A stretch of DNA of 64,000 nucleotides from an uncultured Burkholderiales bacterium (lineage in GTDB: Bacteria > Pseudomonadota > Gammaproteobacteria > Burkholderiales > Burkholderiaceae_C), in the NCBI GenBank assembly GCA_903933115.1, contig CAIZIT010000092.1, forward strand, positions 1 to 64,000. The letters are read 5' to 3'. The translations under genes and the position numbers were made by a program. Shown one piece after another: positions 25,621 through 35,082 of this stretch. Each line of letters opens with the position of its first letter. The first letter of the stretch is position 1. The notes under the pieces are model-generated. The model ran no database searches and was not told the origin of the DNA. It was given only the letters and a program-made list of their open reading frames with translations.

Positions 25621-27195
25621 ATGAAACGCTTTCTACTGCTCACATTGAGCGCCATTTTGTGGCACTTGCCCGCTTGGTCCTTGACGCTCAATCAAGTTCA
25701 GGCCATGGTTGCAGGAGACAACGATTCAAGAATTGAAGCATTGCAAGTGGCTCTAAAAGATGCAGATGAAAAGACTGCGAATTTTTTAAAGGCACTGGCA
25801 GATGACCAGGTGATGGTCTCAGGCAATTTGGTGCTCGTGGTCAGGGACGGTGTGGCTCATGATCCCGTCACGGGAGAGGACAAACCAATGCCTGCTGATT
25901 TGCAAGGACTCACCAGCAACAACCGCATGCGCTCAGAGGTGGATTCAGCCTTGGCAGCGCTGCAACTTTTGAGCAAAGACGATGCACAGCGGCTCACAGC
26001 CGCCAAGGCCTTGCTCATGGAGCCCGATGTCAGCAAAATGCCTTTGCTCCTCAAAGCCTTGGCCTCAGAGCAAAATGCAGCTGTGAAAGAGTCGTTGATG
26101 CTCGCGAAAGCTGCCATCTCCATTGGGGCCCAAGATGTCAAAGACCGACTTGAAGCTGCAGCTGTCTTGGCGCTCAGCAAAACGCCCCATACTTTATTGT
26201 TGCTCAATCAGCAGTTGAGTCAAGAAGAGGACAGTGCCGTGAAAACCCAGCTGCAAGCCTCTATCAAGGACATCAAAGCTGCCCTGGTTTGGGGAGAGCG
26301 CATGGGCACCTTGTTCACGGGTTTGAGTCTAGGTTCCATTTTGTTGTTGGTCGCCTTGGGACTGGCCATCACTTATGGATTGATGGGCGTGATCAACATG
26401 GCCCATGGTGAATTGATGATGATTGGTGCTTATGCAACCTACTCTGTCCAGGTGGCTTTTAGAACGTATTGGCCCCAAGGTTTTGACTATTACTTGTTGG
26501 CCGCCTTGCCAGCTGCTTTTTTGTCGGCCGCGTTGGTGGGTGCGGTGCTGGAGAAATTGATTTTGAGGCATTTGTATGGCAGGCCCCTTGAGACTTTGCT
26601 TGCGACTTGGGGCATCAGCTTGGCGCTCATGCAAGGCGTCAGATCTCTTTACGGTGCACAAAATGTGGCCGTTGAAAACCCCTCGTGGATGAGTGGTGGT
26701 GTTCAGTTGCTCTCGAACTTAACACTGCCATGGAACCGATTGATGATCATTGCCTTTGCACTCTTTGTATTGATTTTTATGGCCCTTTTGATCAGCAAAA
26801 CTCGATTGGGGCTTTTTGTTCGTGGTGTGACTCAAAACAGACCCATGGCCTCATGCATGGGCATCAACACCGCTCGTATCGATACATATGCTTTCTCCTT
26901 GGGTTCAGGCATTGCAGGCTTGGCTGGTTGCGCGCTCAGTCAAGTGGGCAATGTCGGTCCTGATCTGGGTCAAGGCTATATTGTGGATGCCTTCATGGTG
27001 GTGGTGTTGGGCGGTGTGGGTCAGTTGATGGGCACCGTTTATGCGGCCTTGGGCCTGGGTGTTTTGAACAAGCTCCTTGAGGGCTTGACAGGCGCCGTGC
27101 TTGCAAAAATTGCGGTTTTGGTTTTAATCATTGTCTTCATTCAAAAACGCCCGCAAGGCCTTTTTGCTCTGAAGGGCAGAAGTGCAGAGGCTTGA
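25621..27195 (+). CDS. urtB: Urea ABC transporter permease UrtB
   Basis: This 524-aa protein has a signal peptide and a ~230-residue periplasmic helical domain (typical of UrtB and absent from LivH) followed by about eight membrane helices. It contains LGLAITYGLMGVINMAHGELMMIG (read in two parts) and the conserved GMGINTARID-like loop. The ATG at 25621 was chosen because it starts the signal peptide MKRFLLLTL. It forms the channel with UrtC. Confidence 0.93.
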   Translation: MKRFLLLTLSAILWHLPAWSLTLNQVQAMVAGDNDSRIEALQVALKDADEKTANFLKALADDQVMVSGNLVLVVRDGVAHDPVTGEDKPMPADLQGLTSNNRMRSEVDSALAALQLLSKDDAQRLTAAKALLMEPDVSKMPLLLKALASEQNAAVKESLMLAKAAISIGAQDVKDRLEAAAVLALSKTPHTLLLLNQQLSQEEDSAVKTQLQASIKDIKAALVWGERMGTLFTGLSLGSILLLVALGLAITYGLMGVINMAHGELMMIGAYATYSVQVAFRTYWPQGFDYYLLAALPAAFLSAALVGAVLEKLILRHLYGRPLETLLATWGISLALMQGVRSLYGAQNVAVENPSWMSGGVQLLSNLTLPWNRLMIIAFALFVLIFMALLISKTRLGLFVRGVTQNRPMASCMGINTARIDTYAFSLGSGIAGLAGCALSQVGNVGPDLGQGYIVDAFMVVVLGGVGQLMGTVYAALGLGVLNKLLEGLTGAVLAKIAVLVLIIVFIQKRPQGLFALKGRSAEA

Positions 27196-27196
27196 G

Positions 27197-28309
27197 ATGA
27201 GTGCAATTTTGATTCCTGTTAAAAAGCCATTGCTGAGCACCTCTGCATGGACGACTTTCTTTTTGATTGCGATTTTCATCGCGCTGGTGGCTCCCATTTT
27301 GAATGTTTACTTGCCACCCACTCACTGGTTACACATGAGCGACTTCTTGGTCTCTCTCATTGGCAAAATCATGTGTTACGCGATCTGTGCATTGGCGATG
27401 GATTTGATCTGGGGCTTTACGGGTATTTTGTCTTTGGGGCATGGTTTGTTTTTCTCACTCGGTGGCTACGTCATGGGCATGTATTTGATGCGTCAAATCG
27501 GTACCGATGGAAACTACAAGTCGGAGTTGCCTGACTTCATGGTCTTTTTGAACTGGAAGACTTTGCCATGGCACTGGTATTTCAGCGACAGCTTCACGGC
27601 AACGCTCTTGATGATTGTTCTGGTACCTGGCTTTATCGCTTTCGTGTTCGGTTACTTTGCATTCAGATCCAGAATCAAGGGGGTGTATTTCTCCATCATC
27701 ACTCAGGCGATGACCTATGCGGCGATGCTTCTCTTTTTTAGAAATGAGACGGGATTTGGGGGCAACAACGGATTCACCGATTTCAAGAGAATTTTAGGCA
27801 TCACCATTGCAACTCCCAGCATGAGAATGGTGCTCTTTGTCATCACGGGGATGGTGCTCCTTGGTTTTTTCTTGCTCTCGAGGTGGCTGATGAGTGGGAA
27901 ATTTGGCCGAGTGTTGCAAGCCATTCGGGATGCAGAAAGCCGGGTCATGTTCTCGGGCTACTCACCCCTGCCCTATAAGTTGAGCATTTGGGTGTTATCG
28001 GCTGTCATTTGCGCAGTAGCGGGTGCACTCTATGTGCCTCAGGTGGGCATCATCAACCCCAGTGAAATGAGCCCTGCCAATTCGATTGAAATGGCCGTCT
28101 GGGCGGCCGTGGGCGGCAGGGGCACCTTGATCGGTCCCATTGTGGGCGCTTTTTTGGTCAATGGTTTTAAGAGCTGGCTCACAGTGACAGCCCCCGAATT
28201 TTGGTTGTATTTCTTGGGTGCTTTGTTCATTGGCGTGACGCTTTATTTGCCCAATGGGGTGGTGGGATTTTTGAGCCAAATTCGTTCGAAACAAGGGGAT
28301 TCCAAATGA
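27197..28309 (+). CDS. urtC: Urea ABC transporter permease UrtC
   Basis: This 370-aa permease of the LivM type has about nine membrane helices. It carries MDLIWGFTGILSLGHGLFF and the C-terminal AAVGGRGTLIGPIVGAFLVN. The ATG at 27197 follows the urtB stop by one base, and the gene overlaps urtD by ATGA. It is the second channel subunit of the urea importer. Confidence 0.93.
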   Translation: MSAILIPVKKPLLSTSAWTTFFLIAIFIALVAPILNVYLPPTHWLHMSDFLVSLIGKIMCYAICALAMDLIWGFTGILSLGHGLFFSLGGYVMGMYLMRQIGTDGNYKSELPDFMVFLNWKTLPWHWYFSDSFTATLLMIVLVPGFIAFVFGYFAFRSRIKGVYFSIITQAMTYAAMLLFFRNETGFGGNNGFTDFKRILGITIATPSMRMVLFVITGMVLLGFFLLSRWLMSGKFGRVLQAIRDAESRVMFSGYSPLPYKLSIWVLSAVICAVAGALYVPQVGIINPSEMSPANSIEMAVWAAVGGRGTLIGPIVGAFLVNGFKSWLTVTAPEFWLYFLGALFIGVTLYLPNGVVGFLSQIRSKQGDSK

Positions 28310-29178
28310 CGCCAGATTTATTGGATCAGGGCGCCAAGCGCTTGGATCAATACCAGTCTGTGAAAGACAAGAGCGATGCTTCGGGTGGCAGAATTGCAAG
28401 TTACTCTCGAATTCATCAACCCGGTGAGTTGGATGTCGCTCATGGTCGAATTTTGTACATGGAGGATGTCAACGTGAGTTTTGATGGCTTTAAGGCCATC
28501 AACAACTTGAACCTTGACATTGGTCTTGGAGAGCTCAGGTGCATCATCGGCCCAAACGGTGCCGGAAAGACAACGATGATGGACATCATCACGGGCAAAA
28601 CGAAGCCACAAAGTGGTCGCGTCTATTTTGGCAGCACGATTGATCTTTTGAATTATTCGGAGCCAGAGATTGCAAAACTGGGGATTGGAAGAAAGTTCCA
28701 AAAACCCACCGTGTTTGAGTACTTGAGTGTTTGGGAGAACTTAGAGCTGGCGCTCAAAACGGACAAAGGCGTGAGAGCGTCTATTTACTTCAAGTTGAGC
28801 TCAGAGCAAAGAGATCGCATGTTGGAGGTGATTGAAACCATTCAATTGAAAGAGGAATTGAATCGCCAAGCGGGCAACTTGAGTCACGGGCAAAAGCAGT
28901 GGTTGGAGATTGGCATGCTGTTGATGCAAGACCCCAAGTTGCTTCTTTTGGATGAACCCGTAGCGGGCATGACAGACCAAGAAACCGAGAGAACAGCTGA
29001 GCTCTTTTTGAGCCTCAAAGGCAAACACTCCCTGATGGTCGTGGAGCATGACATGAGCTTTATCAGAAGAATTTCTGAAGTGGTGACTGTCCTTTGCGAT
29101 GGAAGCGTTTTGGCGCAAGGTACTTTGGATCAGGTGCAGGCCGATGACAGAGTGATCGAAGTTTATTTGGGACGGTGA
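28306..29178 (+). CDS. urtD: Urea ABC transporter ATPase UrtD
   Basis: This 290-aa ABC ATPase has Walker A GPNGAGKTT, signature NLSHGQKQWLEIGM and Walker B LLLLDEPVAGMTDQE. The ~45-residue N-terminal extension before the ABC core is somewhat long for the family. The ATG overlaps the urtC stop (ATGA). It works with UrtE to power urea uptake. Confidence 0.93.
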   Translation: MTPDLLDQGAKRLDQYQSVKDKSDASGGRIASYSRIHQPGELDVAHGRILYMEDVNVSFDGFKAINNLNLDIGLGELRCIIGPNGAGKTTMMDIITGKTKPQSGRVYFGSTIDLLNYSEPEIAKLGIGRKFQKPTVFEYLSVWENLELALKTDKGVRASIYFKLSSEQRDRMLEVIETIQLKEELNRQAGNLSHGQKQWLEIGMLLMQDPKLLLLDEPVAGMTDQETERTAELFLSLKGKHSLMVVEHDMSFIRRISEVVTVLCDGSVLAQGTLDQVQADDRVIEVYLGR

Positions 29179-29180
29179 AG

Positions 29181-29873
29181 ATGTTACAAATTTCAAATGT
29201 TCATCAGTATTACGGCGGTTCACACATCCTCAGAGGGGTGAGCGTGAGTGCTTATGCGGGAAAGATCACCGTTTTGCTGGGGAGAAATGGGGTGGGTAAG
29301 TCCACGCTGTTGAAGTCCTTGATGGGTCTCGTGCCCATTCGAGAAGGCAGCATCACTTTGAATGGCTTAGACATCACGAAGGCCACGCCCTATGAGCGTG
29401 CAAGCGCAGGCATTGGTTATGTGCCTCAGGGTAGAGAGATCTTCAATCGCTTGACGGTGGAGGACAATTTGAAAATCGGTTTGGCCTCTAAGCCCTCGAG
29501 CGCACCCATCCCCGAAGAGTTGTTTGAGCTCTTTCCCATTTTGCATCAAATGAGGCATCGAAGGGGTGGGGATTTATCGGGAGGTCAGCAGCAACAGTTG
29601 GCCATTGCCAGAGCTTTGGCGAGTGGGCCCAAATTGCTCGTCTTGGATGAGCCCACAGAGGGCATCCAACCGAGCATCATCAAAGAAATTGGAAAAGTGA
29701 TTCGTCAATTGGCCAACAAAGGGGACATGGCGATTTTACTTTGTGAGCAATATTACGATTTTGCAGAAGAGTTGGCCGATCACTACTTGGTCATGGAGCG
29801 AGGGCAGGTCTTGGTCGAGGGGCCAGGCACAGAGATGGCTGAAAAAGGAATTCGACAACTGGTCTCTATTTAA
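29181..29873 (+). CDS. urtE: Urea ABC transporter ATPase UrtE
   Basis: This 230-aa ABC ATPase has MLQISNVHQYYGGSHILRGV at the start, Walker A GRNGVGKST, signature DLSGGQQQQLAIARAL, Walker B LLVLDEPTEGIQPS and the switch region LLCEQYYDFA. The ATG at 29181 was preferred to an overlapping GTG. It is the last gene of urtABCDE and converges on ureD 19 bp later. Confidence 0.94.
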   Translation: MLQISNVHQYYGGSHILRGVSVSAYAGKITVLLGRNGVGKSTLLKSLMGLVPIREGSITLNGLDITKATPYERASAGIGYVPQGREIFNRLTVEDNLKIGLASKPSSAPIPEELFELFPILHQMRHRRGGDLSGGQQQQLAIARALASGPKLLVLDEPTEGIQPSIIKEIGKVIRQLANKGDMAILLCEQYYDFAEELADHYLVMERGQVLVEGPGTEMAEKGIRQLVSI

Positions 29874-29892
29874 GGCGCTCAACGCGATTGCT

Positions 29893-30726
29893 TTAGGTGT
29901 TCCAAATCCGGGGCGCGCTGCTTTGCTGGCCCCAAAGTTCTTGCCGCCAAGCTGCGCGGATCTTTTGGAAGACTCGCATGCAGGGTTCGACTTGATCGCT
30001 CAAGGCGCGAACCACCACCAATCGCTCATGGGGTGAACTGACACCAATTTTGAGGGATGGAGGCGCCTCTTCGCAGGCCTGTCTTGCCAACTCCACGGCT
30101 TGATCTTTTTGTGGTCTTTCAAACTTAGAGCCTGAAGCAAGCACCATACTGGCCAAGCAAGTTTTGCCCTGGAGTCCAAGGGGGCTTGTGAGAAGACGCT
30201 GGTCTGATGCATCCATCACCCCTTTGTCCAGCCAAAGACCTTTGATCTCCAAATGCTGAAAAAACCGACCTTGCCTGAAGGGTAAATTGGCGTGGGGCAG
30301 CCCAAGAGACACCAAATCCCAAGCCATCAAGAGACTCTCGGGTGCCAATTCAAAAATGGTCTCATTCAATCCTAGGCATGCGTCATAGGCCAAGGACTCC
30401 ATGGGGAGCCACTCCAGTCTCGATTGAGCCCCCAATTGTGCAACCGTTTGTTGTTTGGCGGGCAGTGTTTGTGATGCAAAAAACCGAGCCGCTCCAGGTG
30501 TCGTGATCAAAGCGTGAGCACCTGCGCGGAGTTGAATTTGGATATCAAGGAGGTCCCCACCGACCAGGCCGCTGGGTGGGTGGATCAAGATGTTGTGACA
30601 AATGTGCTTGCCCTCGGGATACAGGCTTTTGAGCACCCTCAAAGGGCCCGAGTGCTCGTGCCTCAAAACCGTGGAGCCCTCTTCAAACGAGTAATTTAAC
30701 TTCAGTGAGGCTAGGCTTTTGGGCAT
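29893..30726 (-). CDS. ureD: Urease accessory protein UreD
   Basis: This 277-aa protein has the UreD landmarks HNILIHPPSGLVGGDLL, ITTPGAARFF and EWLPMESLAYD. It binds apo-urease as the scaffold for nickel insertion. It lies apart from ureABCEFG, on the far side of the oppositely oriented urtABCDE operon, so it needs its own promoter; none is obvious in 30727-30862. Confidence 0.95.
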   Translation of the reverse strand: MPKSLASLKLNYSFEEGSTVLRHEHSGPLRVLKSLYPEGKHICHNILIHPPSGLVGGDLLDIQIQLRAGAHALITTPGAARFFASQTLPAKQQTVAQLGAQSRLEWLPMESLAYDACLGLNETIFELAPESLLMAWDLVSLGLPHANLPFRQGRFFQHLEIKGLWLDKGVMDASDQRLLTSPLGLQGKTCLASMVLASGSKFERPQKDQAVELARQACEEAPPSLKIGVSSPHERLVVVRALSDQVEPCMRVFQKIRAAWRQELWGQQSSAPRIWNT

Positions 30727-30862
30727 GAGGGGTTTTTGATGGCATCAAACTATAATCGAGAGGAATAACGCACGCACCTCTATTCTTTCATAGTTTTTAT
30801 GTTTTACTGCTCAGCCCTTGGACTTTGCCTCTGGTTGAGCGCTATTTAATGGATGACCTGCC

Positions 30863-31666
30863 ATGAACCTTCATCAATTGATGCAAATGCATGCCCATGA
30901 CGAAAAAATCGCCATGCTCACCGCATACGACGCCACCTTTGCCGCATTGGCCGACCGAGCGGGCGTGGACAGTTTGCTCATTGGAGACTCCCTAGGGATG
31001 GTTTGTCAGGGGCAATCCAGTACCTTGAGTGTGACTTTGCAGGAGATGGCCTACCACACCCAATGCGTCGTCAAGGGGGTTCAATCTGCTCAAAACAAGG
31101 CCTGGATTGTTGCCGACATGCCCTTTGGAAGCTACCAAGTGTCTAAAGAGCAAGCGATTCAAAGTGCCACGGTGCTGCTGCAAGCGGGTGCGCACATGGT
31201 GAAGTTGGAGGGAGGAGGGTGGACCAACGAGGTGGTTCAGTTCCTCACCGAGAGAGGGGTTTTGGTTTGTGGGCATCTAGGCTTGACGCCACAAACGGTT
31301 CACGCATTGGGCGGCTACAAAGTACAGGCTCGAGAAGACCGTGCGGCTCAACTTCTATTGAAGCAAGCCCAAGAGCTCGAGCAAGCGGGGGCCCATCTTT
31401 TGGTGCTTGAAATGGTACCCAAAGATTTGTCGCATCAAGTGACCCAAGCGCTCACTCAATGTGCCACCATCGGCATTGGTGCAGGCAACATGACCTCCGG
31501 TCAAGTGCTGGTGATGCACGACATGCTGGGAGCTGGCATCGGGAAGATGCCCAAGTTTGTGAGAAACTTCCTCAAAGACCACGACGGCGTTGAAGAGGCC
31601 ATGAGGGCTTATGTGCGGGCGGTGAAGGACAGGACTTTTCCTGATAACGAACTTCATGCATGGTAA
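30863..31666 (+). CDS. panB: 3-methyl-2-oxobutanoate hydroxymethyltransferase
   Basis: This 267-aa enzyme of pantothenate (coenzyme A) synthesis transfers a hydroxymethyl group from methylenetetrahydrofolate to ketoisovalerate. Landmarks are [64 protein letters not shown] and [18 protein letters not shown]. Length is standard. It stands between ureD and a TRAP operon and looks functionally unrelated to both. panC is not adjacent. Confidence 0.96.
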   Translation: MNLHQLMQMHAHDEKIAMLTAYDATFAALADRAGVDSLLIGDSLGMVCQGQSSTLSVTLQEMAYHTQCVVKGVQSAQNKAWIVADMPFGSYQVSKEQAIQSATVLLQAGAHMVKLEGGGWTNEVVQFLTERGVLVCGHLGLTPQTVHALGGYKVQAREDRAAQLLLKQAQELEQAGAHLLVLEMVPKDLSHQVTQALTQCATIGIGAGNMTSGQVLVMHDMLGAGIGKMPKFVRNFLKDHDGVEEAMRAYVRAVKDRTFPDNELHAW

Positions 31667-31812
31667 AAATCACGTCATTTGGGGTATTTTATTGAATTTT
31701 GAGCTTTTTTAAGCGCAAATGGTATTGTCAATAGCCTATTTTGGTTACTTTCATCAATTGGACATAAAATAACGGTTCAGTGCGCCATTGTGACGGCGTT
31801 GAACTCCAAAAA

Positions 31813-31830
31813 TGCCGCTTCTTCGCGGCA
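31813..31830. other. GC-rich hairpin upstream of TRAP operon
   Basis: TGCCGC and GCGGCA pair around a TTCTTC loop within the 255-bp gap before dctP. It is followed by T residues only on the minus strand, where no gene needs ending. It may be a leader structure. Confidence 0.35.
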
Positions 31831-31921
31831 GAAAAAAATCAAATCGATTCATGGAGGGTTTCTTCATTGGAAGAACAAACTCCCCATGTCCAAATGTCAC
31901 ATTTCTCAAGGGTAAAACATC

Positions 31922-32950
31922 ATGATTTCAAGACGATCGATTGTGCAAAGTTTGGCAGGCGTGGCAGTGCCAGGTCTTTTGACTGCTCCCAATTGGGCTT
32001 GGAGTGCGGAGTCCAGAGTCCTCAAGATCTCCCACCAGTTTCCTGGGGGCTCCATCGACAAGGGCGATTTCAGGGACCGCCTGACCCGTAAATTTGCGCA
32101 TGATGTGGAAAAGCGCACCAATGGGGCATTGAAGTTTGAGATCTATCCGGGCTCATCTTTGATGAAAACGGTCGCTCAATTCTCGGCGGTCAGAAAAGGC
32201 GCCTTGGACCTCACACTCTACCCCTTGGCTTATGCGGGAGGAGAGATTCAAGAGGTCAATATCGGACTCATGCCTTGCATGGTCACCTCTTACGAGCAAG
32301 GTTTTGCTTGGAAGAAGGCGGAGATTGGTCGCGAGCTCACCAAACTCTTGGAAGCCAAGGGCGTGAAAATCGTGACTTGGGTTTGGCAAGCGGGGGGCAC
32401 GGTTTCAAGGAGTGTGCCCGTGGTGAATCCAGATGATGTGCGGGGTCTTAAAATCCGCGGCGGCTCCAGGGAAATGGATCTGATGCTCAAGCAAGCCGGA
32501 GGCATCATCTCCAGTGTCCCCTCCAATGAAATTTATCCCTCCATGCAAACAGGCTCCTTGGATGCGGCGATCACCTCGTCCACCAGCTTGATCTCCTTCA
32601 GGCTCGAGGAGATCTCCAAAGCGCTCACCACGGGTCGTGGAAAGAGCTTTTGGTACATGTTTGAGCCCTTGTTGATGTCCAAAGCCGTCTATGACGCCTT
32701 GCCCAGTGATCAACAAAGAGCGATTGATGAGGTGGGCCTGGAGCTTGAGAAGTTCGCTACAACCATGGCCAAAGCCGATGATGAGGATGTGGCTGTGGTC
32801 TATAAAAAGGCCGGCGCCAAGGTGGTCGATATGGACGAGTCGACCATCTCCAAGTGGAGAAAAATTGCCGAGGAATCTGCTTGGGTGGATTACGCCAAGA
32901 GGAGTGCGGAGTGCGAGAGATTTTTGAAGATGGCCAAAGCTGTTGCCTAA
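31922..32950 (+). CDS. TRAP transporter substrate-binding protein, DctP family
   Basis: This 342-aa periplasmic protein has a twin-arginine-like signal (MISRRSIVQSLAG, ending NWAWSAES). The DctP fold follows: LKISHQFPGGS, SSLMKTVAQFSAVRKGALD, the conserved arginine loop GLKIRGGSREMD that binds the substrate carboxylate, and SLDAAITSSTSL. It feeds an organic acid to the membrane parts encoded by the next two genes. The exact substrate is not readable. Confidence 0.92.
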   Translation: MISRRSIVQSLAGVAVPGLLTAPNWAWSAESRVLKISHQFPGGSIDKGDFRDRLTRKFAHDVEKRTNGALKFEIYPGSSLMKTVAQFSAVRKGALDLTLYPLAYAGGEIQEVNIGLMPCMVTSYEQGFAWKKAEIGRELTKLLEAKGVKIVTWVWQAGGTVSRSVPVVNPDDVRGLKIRGGSREMDLMLKQAGGIISSVPSNEIYPSMQTGSLDAAITSSTSLISFRLEEISKALTTGRGKSFWYMFEPLLMSKAVYDALPSDQQRAIDEVGLELEKFATTMAKADDEDVAVVYKKAGAKVVDMDESTISKWRKIAEESAWVDYAKRSAECERFLKMAKAVA

Positions 32951-32961
32951 AGGATTGACCG

Positions 32962-33501
32962 ATGTCTCATGATTTCTCCTCCCCTGGTGGGGACGACGCT
33001 TTGCCCAAGAAAGGACTCGTCCTGAGGGGACTTCAAGCCTTCAACCAAGTGGCTGCTTTCTTGGGCTCGCTCGCCATTGGACTTGCGGCTTGTGTTTTGA
33101 CCTGGGAGGCCACTGCCAGGTATCTCTTTAAAATTCCCAGCGATTGGCAAGACGAGGTGACCATCTTTTTACTGGTTGGCGCCACCTTTTTATCCGCCGG
33201 CTGGGTGCAAGTTCAGCGTGGGCACGTGGGCATTCAGGCATTGAGTGCCGTCTTGAGTCCTCAAGCAGATTTGGTGCGTCGATACATGAGTGATGTTTTG
33301 TCGCTTTTGTTTTGTGTCTTTTTTGCTTGGAAATCTTGGTCTTTGTTGATGGAGGCCATTGAAGACCATCAAATTTCCGGCTCCGCTTTTGGAGCCCCCC
33401 TTTGGATTCCTTATGGCTCGATGGCTGTTGGAACTTCCCTCTTGGTATTGGTCCTTTTGGAGCAAGTGCTCACCCGAGACGCCTTACAAACAAAAAAATA
33501 A
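32962..33501 (+). CDS. TRAP transporter small membrane subunit, DctQ type
   Basis: This 179-aa protein has four predicted membrane helices and the family feature WQDEVTIFLLVGATFLSAGW after the second helix. It assembles with the large DctM-type subunit. It lies 11 bp after the binding-protein gene. Confidence 0.9.
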   Translation: MSHDFSSPGGDDALPKKGLVLRGLQAFNQVAAFLGSLAIGLAACVLTWEATARYLFKIPSDWQDEVTIFLLVGATFLSAGWVQVQRGHVGIQALSAVLSPQADLVRRYMSDVLSLLFCVFFAWKSWSLLMEAIEDHQISGSAFGAPLWIPYGSMAVGTSLLVLVLLEQVLTRDALQTKK

Positions 33502-33510
33502 GATCAAAAA

Positions 33511-34869
33511 ATGACAACTCTTCAAATTGGACTGCTCTTTGGATTTTCGACTTGCGTGGTTTTGTTCTCAGGCATGCCCATCGCTTTTGCACTGGGTGCG
33601 GTGGCCACGGTGTTCATGTTTTTTTTCATGCCCCATGCCTCATTGGACACGATTGCTCAAAACGTTTACGAGGAAATGGCGAGCATCACCTTGCTCACCA
33701 TTCCCTTGTTCATCTTGAAGGGGGCCGCCATTGGCAAATCCAAAGCAGGTCGAGATCTTTACTCTGCTTTGAACATTTGGCTCAGCAAGGTGCCGGGTGG
33801 TTTGGGGATTGCGGTGACTTTGGCTTGTGGGCTTTTTGCCGCCATGGCGGGGTCTAGCGCTGCCACTTGTTCGGCCATTGGCAGCTCGGCCATTCCTGAG
33901 ATGCGTGAGAGAGGTTACTCACCTGGCTTGTCTGCTGGTTTGGTGGCGGCTGGAGGAACATTGGGCATCTTGTTGCCACCATCCGTGACTTTGATTTTGT
34001 ACGCTGTGGCCGCGGAGCAGTCATTGGGTCGATTGTTTTTGGCTGGCATTGTGCCCGGTTTGGTCTTGGTGATTTTGTTTGCGGGTTACGGGATTTTCAA
34101 ATTCAATCTCGAGCGCCGGCAGGCTCAAGATCAAGCCGACCACGGGGGTGAGCGCAGCCGTATTTTGCAAGTGGACAGTTACACGTTAAAAGAAAAATTC
34201 ATGGCCATTCCCAGGGTCTTGCCCTTTTTGGTTTTGCTCTTGGGCGTGATGTGTGCCCTCTATGGCGGGTTTGCTACCCCTTCTGAGACGGCAGGCCTTG
34301 GAGCGGTGATGGCGCTTGTTTTGATCGCTTTGGTTTACGGGGCATGGAAGATGTCGGATTTGAAACCCATCTTCACCAGCACATTGTCTGAGGCCACCAT
34401 GTTGATGTTGATCATTGGCATGTCGCTTCTTTACTCTTATGTGATGAGTTACTTGCACATCAGCCAAAGTGCAGCCGAGTGGGTGGTGAGTTTGCATTTG
34501 TCCAAATGGGTCTTGTTTTTGGCGGTATCGGTCTTGGTGGTGGTGCTTGGATTTTTCTTGCCCCCCGTGAGCATCATTTTGATGACGGCTCCCATCATTT
34601 TGCCTCCACTCAGGGCCGAGGGCTTTGATTTGATTTGGTTTGGTGTGGTGATGTCGGTGATCATGGAGATGGGTTTGATTCATCCGCCTGTAGGACTCAA
34701 TATTTTTGTGATCAACAAGATCGCACCCGATATCTCTTTGAGTGAAGTGGTATGGGGCACCTTGCCCTTTGTCTTTTTGATCATGTTTGCAGTTCTGATC
34801 TTGTGTGTCTTTCCCGACTTGGTGACTTTCATGCCGGATTACTTCTTTGGTCCTGCGGCTATTCGCTAA
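33511..34869 (+). CDS. TRAP transporter large permease, DctM type
   Basis: This 452-aa membrane protein has about 12 helices. It contains the DctM segments LFSGMPIAFALGAV, CGLFAAMAGSSAATCSAIGS, GTLGILLPPSV and GLIHPPVGLNIFVIN. It is a sodium- or proton-driven symporter subunit. It is last in the three-gene TRAP operon and converges on feoB across about 210 bp with only a weak CCCAAG/CTTGGG hairpin. Confidence 0.93.
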   Translation: MTTLQIGLLFGFSTCVVLFSGMPIAFALGAVATVFMFFFMPHASLDTIAQNVYEEMASITLLTIPLFILKGAAIGKSKAGRDLYSALNIWLSKVPGGLGIAVTLACGLFAAMAGSSAATCSAIGSSAIPEMRERGYSPGLSAGLVAAGGTLGILLPPSVTLILYAVAAEQSLGRLFLAGIVPGLVLVILFAGYGIFKFNLERRQAQDQADHGGERSRILQVDSYTLKEKFMAIPRVLPFLVLLLGVMCALYGGFATPSETAGLGAVMALVLIALVYGAWKMSDLKPIFTSTLSEATMLMLIIGMSLLYSYVMSYLHISQSAAEWVVSLHLSKWVLFLAVSVLVVVLGFFLPPVSIILMTAPIILPPLRAEGFDLIWFGVVMSVIMEMGLIHPPVGLNIFVINKIAPDISLSEVVWGTLPFVFLIMFAVLILCVFPDLVTFMPDYFFGPAAIR

Positions 34870-35082
34870 ACATTGCTAAAGGCTTCCCAAGTGAGCGCTT
34901 GGGTTGAACTCTAGGGGAGAAGAGGGGGTGGTCTGTGGCCTACCCTATGGGACAAGATCTCAAGGACGCAGCTTCAGATGCAAGTCAACTGCCAGTGACC
35001 TTCGAGTGAGATCCACGTGAGGTGTAGGCGAGAGGCACCTGAGAGGATTGAGTCTATGACCACCGTTGGTGTTGGAGGACGC

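Noticed and set aside
34870-35082. Riboswitch between dctM and feoB
   Set aside because: Both genes converge on this gap, so no leader is expected, and I recognise no conserved riboswitch core.
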